From NCBI GenBank assembly GCA_039030555.1, contig JBCCDY010000002.1, forward strand, positions 327,625 through 391,624: a DNA stretch of 64,000 nucleotides. Reading direction: 5' to 3'. Source of the DNA: JBCCDY01 sp039030555 (GTDB lineage: Bacteria > Bacteroidota > Bacteroidia > Cytophagales > Cyclobacteriaceae). The number at the start of each line of letters is the position of its first letter. Positions within the stretch are counted from its first letter, which is position 1. A program made the position numbers and the translations under genes. The notes under the pieces are model-generated. The model was not told the origin of the DNA and did not search any database. It worked only from the letters and a program-made list of their open reading frames with translations. This document shows, one piece after another, positions 17,666 to 25,260 of the stretch.

Positions 17666-19162
17666 ATGACATCTATGAAGCTACTCACTCACTTACTGAT
17701 TACGATTTTTATTACCAGTTGTGTTGGTACGGATTTTATTGACGATAGAACACCATCTATCTCCATAGAACCGAGTTTAGACTCCATTTTATTGATTGAA
17801 GGGGAAACAATTGAAATTGAAGCCAAATTTATTGATCGGGAAGGTGTTGAACGTAAGACGGAATTGTTGTGGAATACCGGCGACCCTTCTATAGCAAGTG
17901 TTCCACAGACTGGTAAAACAATTACGGGAGTCTCGGAAGGTAGAACAACTCTATCGATAGGTCCTACCAATTTCACTGATTTCGACCCTGAAGAAGTGAC
18001 CAATAGAGAAATAGAAGTAGTAGTCATAAAAGATCCTGTAATTGCGACCTTGGTGAGTATCACCACTGAAAACGGTGGTATAGTGATAGAGAATCAGAAA
18101 CAACTATCAGCAGTAGCAATTAACGCTCGAGATGAAGTTATTGAGAACCCCGTATTCACCTGGGAGAGTGATAACGAAAATGTTTTGTCTGTTGATAGCA
18201 CCGGGCTTTTGACGGCAAATAGTATAGGCTCTGCTAATGTTACAGCCAGTAAAGACGGAATTTCTTCCAGTAACTTAGTAGTTAATGTAGTTGCTTCCGA
18301 TACAGCAGTTTCAGATATCGAACTAACCATCGAGGCTCAATTGCAAAGATTAGGGGCATCAGGCACTATAGAAGCGAGCGCGTTTAATACACTTGAAGAA
18401 GAACTATCAGATATAACGGACTTTAGTTTCAGTAGTAGCAATAGCAATATCGTTTCCATCGAGGATAATGGCGATTTTGTGGCACTTGGTGTAGGTTCCG
18501 TAATTATTCAGGCTTTCTTCGATGGTATTCAAAGTCAGGAATTGGAAATAGAGGTCAAAGACCCAAATATTCCCACTCAGTTAGAGATCACAACTCCCAG
18601 TAGTACTGTTTTATTAAATGAGTCATTACAATTATCGGTTGAGGCTTTAAATGCATTTGATGAAACAATTTCCACCACCATTGCATGGAGTAGTTCCAAT
18701 TCCGAAATTGCTATGGTAAGTATTACAGGACTGGTAAGCGGTGTTGCATCCGGAATTTCTACCATAACGGCAACGGCAGATAATGGTCTATCAAGTGCTA
18801 TTGCCATTATGGTTATGGGGAGTAATGCCAGGGCAGGTACTTTCACAGGAACCGGTGGATACTCCGCAAGTGGTTCTGCAATGTTGGTATTAAGAGATGA
18901 TGAAATATTTCTTGAGATCAGTAGTGATTTTAGGGTAAGTAATGGACCCGGAATATTCTGGTTTCTTTCCAATACGACTAACGGACGAACAACACTTACA
19001 CAAGGGCTACAAATATCAGAAGGTGCTGTGAGAAATGGCGCCGCCACATTCAATATTAGTCAGGTAGATTCAAACGTAACTTTGGATGAATACGACTTTA
19101 TAGTGGTTCTCTGCGTCCCATTCGGAGGGCTTACTTTCGGTTTTGCGGAATTCGACCAGTAG
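17666..19162 (+). CDS. Lipoprotein with several bacterial Ig-like (Big_2) domains and a C-terminal DM13 domain
   Basis: 498 residues (the ATG at 17675 is an equally good start). The lipobox is FITSC (C at residue 19), so it is a lipoprotein. Residues 30-385 hold about four Big_2-type repeats, recognisable by the recurring pattern of W-x-S/T-x-N/D, an SV or MVS segment, G-L-x-x-x-x-x-G, and x-I-T/V-A at strand ends (for example NVLSVDSTGLLTANSIGSA). The last ~105 residues match DM13: SGSAMLVLRDDEIFLEI, SNGPGIFWFLS, and the end VVLCVPFGGLTFGFAEF with its conserved cysteine. DM13 has been proposed to take part in electron transfer. It heads a set with the barrel gene at 19201 and the small lipoprotein at 20104. 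Confidence 0.85.
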   Translation: MTSMKLLTHLLITIFITSCVGTDFIDDRTPSISIEPSLDSILLIEGETIEIEAKFIDREGVERKTELLWNTGDPSIASVPQTGKTITGVSEGRTTLSIGPTNFTDFDPEEVTNREIEVVVIKDPVIATLVSITTENGGIVIENQKQLSAVAINARDEVIENPVFTWESDNENVLSVDSTGLLTANSIGSANVTASKDGISSSNLVVNVVASDTAVSDIELTIEAQLQRLGASGTIEASAFNTLEEELSDITDFSFSSSNSNIVSIEDNGDFVALGVGSVIIQAFFDGIQSQELEIEVKDPNIPTQLEITTPSSTVLLNESLQLSVEALNAFDETISTTIAWSSSNSEIAMVSITGLVSGVASGISTITATADNGLSSAIAIMVMGSNARAGTFTGTGGYSASGSAMLVLRDDEIFLEISSDFRVSNGPGIFWFLSNTTNGRTTLTQGLQISEGAVRNGAATFNISQVDSNVTLDEYDFIVVLCVPFGGLTFGFAEFDQ

Positions 19163-19200
19163 CGCTGTTTGAATCAATAGAATTGAATATTTAGAATAAT

Positions 19201-20058
19201 ATGAAAAGAACCCTGGCCTTATTGGTAATCGCTATGCTTTATTGTGCGCAACTTTCTGCCGGCGGATGGACGAAGAAAAAAGGAAGTGGCTTTATTAAAC
19301 TGAATCAGTTTTTCACGATTTCAGATGAGTTCTTTTTATTAAATGGAGATAGAAGCCCTTTGAATACGAATTCGTTGTTTATCACCAGTTTGTATGGGGA
19401 GTATGGTTTAACAGACCGTTTGACCATTAGTGGTTACTTACCGATATATACCCGGAATATTTTAAACGAATCGAGGTCTTTGACTACGGGAGAGGTATTA
19501 ACGGAAGGACAAGAATTAGATGGGATAGGAGATGCTTTCGTTTCCTTTAAGTATGGCTTTTTTCAAGGAGAAGATGATCCCATTAAAATAAGTGTTGGAT
19601 TGGAATTTGGTTTGGCTTTCGGGAGTTCGTCTATTGATAGTTTAAATCAGCTTCAGATCGGAGATGGAGAATACAATCAGAAACTATTTGTAGAAGCGAG
19701 CCACTCTTTTTATCCAGTACCTTTGTATGTATCTGCTTTAGTTGGTATAAACAATAGAACGAACGATTTCTCTGAAGAATTTCATTTCGCATTTGAATCT
19801 GGGTATAGCTGGAATCAAAAGTTCACAACAACGCTTAGGTTTGCTTTGGTTGAGTCTTTTCAAAATGGAGCCAGCGATATTGAATCATCAGGTTCAGGTA
19901 TTTTTGCAAACAATATTGAATTTACGACTTTGAGACCGGGCCTGAATTACAAGTTTACGAACAACTTTGGAATAGATTTGGGAGCTATTTTTATTCTTGA
20001 AGGCCAACAAACCCTAGCGGATCCCGGCTATGAAGTCGGCTTATTCTATGAATTTTAG
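19201..20058 (+). CDS. Outer-membrane beta-barrel (transporter/porin-like) protein
   Basis: 285 residues with a signal peptide (about 1-20, QLSA-GG). The mature sequence alternates short amphipathic strands with GLTDRLTISGYLP and YKFTNNFGIDLG motifs and ends in an aromatic (YEVGLFYEF), as outer-membrane barrels do. It resembles the loosely defined family of outer-membrane 'transporter' barrels of about 280 residues with no proven substrate. It starts 38 bases after the DM13 lipoprotein and probably shares its transcript. Confidence 0.8.
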   Translation: MKRTLALLVIAMLYCAQLSAGGWTKKKGSGFIKLNQFFTISDEFFLLNGDRSPLNTNSLFITSLYGEYGLTDRLTISGYLPIYTRNILNESRSLTTGEVLTEGQELDGIGDAFVSFKYGFFQGEDDPIKISVGLEFGLAFGSSSIDSLNQLQIGDGEYNQKLFVEASHSFYPVPLYVSALVGINNRTNDFSEEFHFAFESGYSWNQKFTTTLRFALVESFQNGASDIESSGSGIFANNIEFTTLRPGLNYKFTNNFGIDLGAIFILEGQQTLADPGYEVGLFYEF

Positions 20059-20103
20059 TATTTAAAAATTTCTAAATTGCCTGATATTAAAGAATTAGGC
20101 ATT

Positions 20104-20388
20104 ATGAAAAACTATGTTGTTGTCCTTCTACTAGCTTTAAGCGTTTGGTCGTGTGAGGTTAAAGATCCTATGCTCAAGCCCGAACCTCATTTAGAGTTAG
20201 GACAATTAACGACTTTTTTAGGCTGTGACCCGGACCGATCGTACATCATTATCGGGTATAGAAATCAGTTAGAGAGTTCAACCGAAAAGGAGTTTAGAGG
20301 GCAGGAGTACATTGTTTTTCTTTACATCAACGATGCTCACGATATCAAACAGGGAGTTATTCATAAGAACTCTGTGATCAAAAGGTAA
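20104..20388 (+). CDS. Small lipoprotein of unknown function
   Basis: 94 residues from the ATG at 20104; an in-frame TTG at 20077 would add nine residues but spoil the signal peptide. The lipobox ends at C17 (LSVWSC). The short mature part has one further cysteine (LGCDPDRSYIIIGYRNQ) and many charged residues. I recognise no family. It follows the barrel gene by 45 bases and may be a partner of it. Confidence 0.65.
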   Translation: MKNYVVVLLLALSVWSCEVKDPMLKPEPHLELGQLTTFLGCDPDRSYIIIGYRNQLESSTEKEFRGQEYIVFLYINDAHDIKQGVIHKNSVIKR

Positions 20389-20444
20389 AACATTACCTGA
20401 TTTTTAGACTTATTTTTTTCAATTCAAATTCAAGCCATTTTAAT

Positions 20445-21497
20445 ATGACAGTCGATATTAGTTTGTTTTCCCAGATCTGTAAAGAACCAGGAGCCCCGGG
20501 ATATGAAAAGAAGATCAGGGATTTAGTCCTTAAAACTGTAGAGCCATTTTGTGACGAATTAAGTGTTGATAACATGGGTAACGTCATCGCACTTAAAAAA
20601 GGGAAAGACTCTTCAAAAAGAGTAATGGCAGCCGCTCATATGGACGAAATAGGCTTTATCGTAACACATATTGATGATAAAGGCTTCGTAAGGTTTCAGC
20701 CCCTCGGCGGTTTTGATCCTAAGACCCTGACGGCACAACGTGTTATAGTCCATGGTAAAAAAGACCTCATTGGTGTAATGGGAACCAAACCTGTGCATGT
20801 AATGAGTCCGGAAGAGCGCCAAAAAATGCCTAAGATCAAGGATTTTTTCATTGACATGGGAATGCCAAAGGAAGAAGTAGAGCAATATATTTCTATTGGG
20901 AACCCCATCACAAGAGAGCGAGAGCTTATCGAAATGGGCGATTGTGTGAACTCAAAATCCATCGATAATCGTGTTGCTGTTTACATCCTTATCGAAACAT
21001 TGAAAGAGTTAAAAGATCAGGAGATTCCATATGATTTTTACGGTGTATTCACCGTTCAGGAAGAGGTTGGGATACGAGGGGCGAATGTGGCTTCTCATAC
21101 TATTAATCCAGATTTCGGCTTTGGTATCGATACCACCATTGCCTATGACTTACCAGGAGCTTCTCCTCATGAAAAAATTACCTCTTTAGGGGAAGGTACA
21201 GCGATCAAAATCCTCGATGGTATGACGATAGCAGATTATCGTATGGTTGAGTTTATGAAACAAACCGCCGATAAAAATGAGATCAAATGGCAACCCGAAG
21301 TACTTCCTGCTGGAGGAACGGACACCGCAGGCGTTCAAAGAATGGGAAAAAATGGAGCGATAGCAGGGGCGGTTTCTATTCCAACAAGGCATTTACATCA
21401 AGTGATTGAGATGGCCCATAAAGATGATATTATTGGAAGCATCGGATTGCTGGTAAGCTGTGTAAAAGAAATAGATAGCTACGACTGGAGCCATTGA
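20445..21497 (+). CDS. M42 family metallopeptidase (glutamyl aminopeptidase / cellulase M type)
   Basis: 350 residues, normal for M42. The metal ligands fall in the expected order: AAHMDEIGFIV (His, about 66), NSKSIDNRVAVY (Asp, about 180), the catalytic pair VQEEVGIRGA (about 211-220), GFGIDTTIAYD (Asp), and IPTRHLHQVIE near the end (His). These enzymes form large cytoplasmic tetrahedral complexes that trim peptides from the N-terminus. It precedes the MutS-like gene by 51 bases. Confidence 0.95.
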   Translation: MTVDISLFSQICKEPGAPGYEKKIRDLVLKTVEPFCDELSVDNMGNVIALKKGKDSSKRVMAAAHMDEIGFIVTHIDDKGFVRFQPLGGFDPKTLTAQRVIVHGKKDLIGVMGTKPVHVMSPEERQKMPKIKDFFIDMGMPKEEVEQYISIGNPITRERELIEMGDCVNSKSIDNRVAVYILIETLKELKDQEIPYDFYGVFTVQEEVGIRGANVASHTINPDFGFGIDTTIAYDLPGASPHEKITSLGEGTAIKILDGMTIADYRMVEFMKQTADKNEIKWQPEVLPAGGTDTAGVQRMGKNGAIAGAVSIPTRHLHQVIEMAHKDDIIGSIGLLVSCVKEIDSYDWSH

Positions 21498-21548
21498 TCT
21501 TTTAGCCATTTTCTTAACTAAGAATATACATTTCGTTTTACACCTATT

Positions 21549-23333
21549 TTGAAAAAAGAATTTGAATCGCGCGCCGGGCATTTTAAGAAAACAAGTGAAC
21601 AGCTATCGAGAAAACATTCTCTGATAGCTGTTTTCAGGATTTTAATTTTTGTTCTTAGTGTAATTTTTGTTTTTTATTTCGCTAATGAAAGGGATTATGT
21701 TGCATTAGCGGTAACCGTGTTTCTGTTTCCTGTGCCTTTCGGATTCTTAGTCAATTATCACAATAAAATTGCCTATCAACGGAATCAGGCAAAATTCATA
21801 AGCCAGATTAATGAGGAAGAGATTGTTAGGTTAGATGGAGAGCTAAAATCATTCGATGAAGGAGTCGATTTTTTTGATAATGGCCATGCTTACACAAGCG
21901 ACCTAGATGTTTTCGGCAAGAACTCCTTATTTCAACTGATCAGCAGGGCTACAACACCTTCCGGAAGAAACGTACTGGCGGAGTGGTTTAAGGCCTCCGC
22001 CGTTAAAGAAGAAATTCTGGACCGGCAGAATGCTGTCAAAGAACTTGCTCCCCAATTAGAGTGGCGACAGGGATTTCAGGCTTCCGGAATGCATCATAAT
22101 AAGGATAAGAGCATAGAAAAACTTACTTCCTGGTTAGAAGAAGAGAATCAGATATCTAAACCTGGTTTCAAGCAGTCGATAGCTATAGCACTTACGGTAA
22201 TTGCTTTGGGTGTGATTGTTTATTCGATCATAGCAAACATCACTTTTTCTTTTGTTTTATTAGCCCTGCTTACAAATGGCATATTTCTGGGAAAGTACTT
22301 AAAGTACTCTAAAGAGGTATCGGAAAAAATTTCCAAGATATCGGAACTACTCGCATCCTACGTTTCCTTGATCTCCTTAATTGAAGCCTCAAATTTTCAA
22401 TCGAAAAAACTGATTACCCTAAAGTCTTCTTTTGAAAATGAAGGAAAGACAGCATCCAAAGAGATTAAGAAATTAGAGAAGCTTCTTGACCATTTCGACA
22501 GAAGAGCGAACCCCTTTTACTTATTCTACAGTATTCTTTTGAACCTTGATGTCCATAGGTTGGTACAGGTTGAACAGTGGAGAATAAATAACAGAGAAAA
22601 TATTCAAAAGTGGTTTGAATCTATCGGTCAGTTTGAAGTCTTATGTAGCTATGCAGCCTATAGTTATGCTAATCCAGACACTACATTTCCGGAAATAAGT
22701 GAAGATCGATTTGAGTTTTCTTCCAAAGATTTGGGACACCCTCTTATTCAGTCAGAAAAAAGGGTAAAGAACGACTTCGAGATTAAGGGTGAAGGAACCA
22801 TCACTTTGATCACAGGGTCGAATATGTCTGGGAAAAGTACTTTTTTAAGAACAGTCGGGGTAAACATGGTATTAGCATCATCAGGAGCAACGGTCTCTGC
22901 CAAATCAGTGAAAACTTCTGTGGTTCAACTTTTTACGGGAATGAGATCAGCTGACGATCTTGATGAAGGAATTTCTTCTTTTTATGCTGAATTAAAGAGA
23001 ATACAGCAATTACTAAAGCTGGTTGAAGATTCTGAAATACCAGTCATGTTTATGCTGGACGAGATACTTAAAGGGACAAACTCAAAAGACAGACATAAAG
23101 GAGCTGAAGCTTTAGTGAGACAGCTTTCCAAAACACAATCATTTGGCTTCGTATCAACGCACGATCTGGAGCTTGCCAAGCTCGCAAAAGAGCTGGATAC
23201 GGTAAAGAATAAGAGTTTCAATAGTTCGATTAAAGATGATGAAATCATATTCGACTATAAAATAACAGAAGGCGCCTGCCATTCTTTCAATGCCAGCGAA
23301 TTAATGAAGAAAATAGGAATTAAGATTCAATAA
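21549..23333 (+). CDS. Membrane-anchored MutS-family ATPase
   Basis: 594 residues from a TTG start at 21549; no ATG occurs in frame nearby. Two hydrophobic hairpins are visible: about 25-75 (IAVFRILIFVLSVIFVFYFA and a second segment) and about 215-250 (ALTVIALGVIVYSII). The C-terminal ~220 residues are a MutS domain V ATPase: Walker A GSNMSGKSTFLRT (about 419-431), a Walker B ending in FMLDEILKGTNSKDR, and the switch histidine in VSTHDLELA. The mismatch-recognition domain I is absent. Proteins of this type are widespread in Bacteroidota, and their role is not well known. The UDG-family gene begins 9 bases downstream. Confidence 0.9.
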   Translation: MKKEFESRAGHFKKTSEQLSRKHSLIAVFRILIFVLSVIFVFYFANERDYVALAVTVFLFPVPFGFLVNYHNKIAYQRNQAKFISQINEEEIVRLDGELKSFDEGVDFFDNGHAYTSDLDVFGKNSLFQLISRATTPSGRNVLAEWFKASAVKEEILDRQNAVKELAPQLEWRQGFQASGMHHNKDKSIEKLTSWLEEENQISKPGFKQSIAIALTVIALGVIVYSIIANITFSFVLLALLTNGIFLGKYLKYSKEVSEKISKISELLASYVSLISLIEASNFQSKKLITLKSSFENEGKTASKEIKKLEKLLDHFDRRANPFYLFYSILLNLDVHRLVQVEQWRINNRENIQKWFESIGQFEVLCSYAAYSYANPDTTFPEISEDRFEFSSKDLGHPLIQSEKRVKNDFEIKGEGTITLITGSNMSGKSTFLRTVGVNMVLASSGATVSAKSVKTSVVQLFTGMRSADDLDEGISSFYAELKRIQQLLKLVEDSEIPVMFMLDEILKGTNSKDRHKGAEALVRQLSKTQSFGFVSTHDLELAKLAKELDTVKNKSFNSSIKDDEIIFDYKITEGACHSFNASELMKKIGIKIQ

Positions 23334-23342
23334 GTCAGGTTT

Positions 23343-23918
23343 ATGAAAGACTTGCTGAAGGAAATAAGGGCATGCGAAATCTGTAAGACACATTTGCCCA
23401 ATAAACCGAATCCTATTGTTGCTGTTCATCAAAACAGTAAGATCGCCATAATCGGTCAGGCACCAGGTAGAATTGTAGATGAAACCGGAATTCCATGGGA
23501 TGATAAAAGTGGTGAGCGATTAAGAACATGGATGGGGATTGATAAAACCGCTTTTTATAATGAAGAATTAATCGCTTTAATCCCTATGGGATTTTGTTAT
23601 CCCGGAAAAGGAAAATCAGGAGATTTACCACCCAGGAAAGAATGTGCTCCCCAATGGCATGGGCAGTTATTCAATCAAATGAAAAAGTTAGAGCTGATTA
23701 TTTTAATTGGCTCTTACTCCCAAAACTACTACTATTTCAAAGAGTCCAATCGTCCGACTTTAACAGAAATTGTTAAAAATTTCAGGGAGTATCTTCCTAA
23801 ATACTTTATGCTTCCACATCCTTCACCGAGAAACAATATATGGTTGAAGAAGAACCCTTGGTTTGAGGAAGATCTGCTTCCTGTTTTTAGGGAGAAGGTT
23901 TCAGAATACTTGAGGTAA
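23343..23918 (+). CDS. Uracil-DNA glycosylase family protein
   Basis: 191 residues. An N-terminal CEICK segment precedes the UDG-superfamily motif GQAPGRIVDETGIPWDDKSG (about 40-60); motif 2 is seen as LPHPSPRN (about 160). ELIALIPMGFCYPGKG and the PPRKECAPQW segment are typical of the short UDG-family proteins of this size. It should remove uracil or related bases from DNA, though substrate range is not proven for this subgroup. It is 9 bases after the MutS-like gene, consistent with a DNA-maintenance operon. Confidence 0.85.
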   Translation: MKDLLKEIRACEICKTHLPNKPNPIVAVHQNSKIAIIGQAPGRIVDETGIPWDDKSGERLRTWMGIDKTAFYNEELIALIPMGFCYPGKGKSGDLPPRKECAPQWHGQLFNQMKKLELIILIGSYSQNYYYFKESNRPTLTEIVKNFREYLPKYFMLPHPSPRNNIWLKKNPWFEEDLLPVFREKVSEYLR

Positions 23919-23984
23919 GGCCTCTTCTCATTAAACTTTTTTTCGATCCCTACGCAACTTAATTTTTATTGTATTACGTATAAT

Positions 23985-24233
23985 ATGAACACGAAACTGA
24001 CTTTAAGTCTAGAGCAAAATGTTATTGAACAGGCGAAAAGATATGCAAAACAGGAGGGAGAGAGCCTTTCGGAGATTGTAGAGAATTACCTGAAAGTTCT
24101 GACCAGGGAAAAACAGTATAAAAGAATAGTCAATAATCCTGTGGTGAACTCACTTAAGGGTTCTTTTAAAACTCCCGACATTTTTAACTATAAAGAAGAG
24201 TTATCAAAAGCTTTGTCTGATAAATACGAATAG
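23985..24233 (+). CDS. DUF6364-type ribbon-helix-helix antitoxin
   Basis: 82 residues. The N-terminus is a short beta strand and two helices (KLTLSLEQNVIEQAKRYAK, then GESLSEIVENYLKVL), the pattern of DUF6364/RHH antitoxins that bind DNA and neutralise a PIN toxin with their tail. The gene is directly followed by a PIN reading frame whose start lies one base after its stop, the usual antitoxin-toxin order. Confidence 0.8.
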   Translation: MNTKLTLSLEQNVIEQAKRYAKQEGESLSEIVENYLKVLTREKQYKRIVNNPVVNSLKGSFKTPDIFNYKEELSKALSDKYE

Positions 24234-24234
24234 T

Positions 24235-24673
24235 TTGTATAAATTATTACTGGATTCTGACGTCGTACTGGATGTTTTTTTTCGACAGAAAACCATATTC
24301 AGACTTCTCAGAGGAAATTCTTAGTCAATGCGAATCGGGAATGATTGCTGGCTTTCTCACTCCTGTAATTTTCAGTAATATGTATTACATCCTTAGAAGA
24401 ATAGCAGCGCATTCAAAGGTTATTGAAAAGCTTAAGCAACTACTTTTGATTACTGATATCCTGAAAATGGATAAGTCCACCGTGATCCATGCGTTGAATT
24501 CAAAATTCAATGATTTTGAAGATGCTTTACAAAATTATTCAACGGTATCGAATAAGGAAATAGATGTAATCCTCACAAGAAACCTGAAGGATTACAAGCA
24601 CAGTGAGCTTTCCATAATGACACCTGAGACTTTCTTGAAAATGCAAAGTATTAAAAGAGATAGGGGCAAATAG
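24235..24673 (+). pseudogene. PIN-domain toxin (VapC-like) split by a frameshift at a T8 run
   Basis: The N-terminus reads from TTG at 24235 as LYKLLLDSDVVLDVFF, with the first catalytic Asp (DSD). The rest reads in another frame from 24272 as DRKPYSDFSEEIL through FEDALQ (acidic residue of the site), to SIMTPETFLK, typical of a complete PIN domain of about 145 residues. The frames change inside eight T at 24275-24282; with seven T the product would be continuous. Possible explanations are true inactivation, a one-base sequencing error in a homopolymer, or slippage during transcription. The remaining ORF 24272-24673 alone lacks the first active-site strand. Confidence 0.8.
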
Positions 24674-24676
24674 AGG

Positions 24677-24714
24677 TATCTTTTTATTGACTTGTCCAAG
24701 TCAATAAAAAGATA
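24677..24714. terminator. Bidirectional hairpin terminator between the PIN frame and crcB
   Basis: A perfect 17-bp stem (24677-24693 with 24698-24714) closes a GTCC loop. The arms contain T-runs and A-runs (TATCTTTTT), giving a U-rich tail in either direction. It sits between the convergent PIN frame and crcB. Confidence 0.85.
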
Positions 24715-24724
24715 ATGAAAAAAC

Positions 24725-25090
24725 TTATTTCATCATCCAATACCCCAAATAAGCCATCAAAACACCGATGATGAGACTGCCCAAAATATAAAGTGCAAGG
24801 AGCAGATAAGATCCATCTCTAAATAAAGTCAGGTTTTCGAAAGCAAAAGCTGAGAATGTGGTAAAACCACCGCAGAAACCAGTAGCCAGAAATATTTTCG
24901 TTTCGGTACTTATAGCAGATTTAAAGGAAAGTCCGAAAACGATTCCAATGATGAGACTACCAATAATGTTCACAAGGAGTGTTCCTGTAAATACAGGTAG
25001 CGTAAAATGCTTTTGAACAAACTGGTAAACCAGATATCTGGCAGATGTACCGAGGAACCCGCCTAAACCTACCAGTAAAACCATCTTCAT
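24725..25090 (-). CDS. crcB: Fluoride exporter CrcB (Fluc)
   Basis: 121 residues with four membrane segments, the normal size of a Fluc subunit. Signatures: GGFLGTSARYLVYQF at the start, LVNIIGSLIIG in TM2, and FCGGFTTFSAFAFEN with the TFS break in TM3 and the phenylalanines that line the fluoride pores. It forms a dual-topology dimer in the inner membrane that lets fluoride out. I looked for a fluoride riboswitch between 25091 and 25260 on this strand and saw none. Confidence 0.95.
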   Translation of the reverse strand: MKMVLLVGLGGFLGTSARYLVYQFVQKHFTLPVFTGTLLVNIIGSLIIGIVFGLSFKSAISTETKIFLATGFCGGFTTFSAFAFENLTLFRDGSYLLLALYILGSLIIGVLMAYLGYWMMK

Positions 25091-25260
25091 TTTTCGCTTT
25101 TCTTTATTTGAGTATATTTCTTGATTAATAATGTATGCTGAAAATAGATTAAAAGCGTCATTCCAGAATTTTTCTTTTCAAATTTTATGAAAAAGAAAAA
25201 TATCAGGAATCTCATTAACAAACTAATTAGGTTCAATATCCAGATTTACGTATTTCCAAA

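Noticed and set aside
18577..19053. 158-codon minus-strand ORF inside the Ig/DM13 gene
   Set aside because: It is antisense to a well-supported coding frame, low in complexity, and has no signal, family pattern or ribosome-binding context. The same holds for other antisense ORFs inside the permeases.
25091..25260. Possible fluoride riboswitch upstream of crcB
   Set aside because: None of the conserved crcB-motif elements (GGCGATG near the start, CTGATG pairing region) are present on the minus strand.
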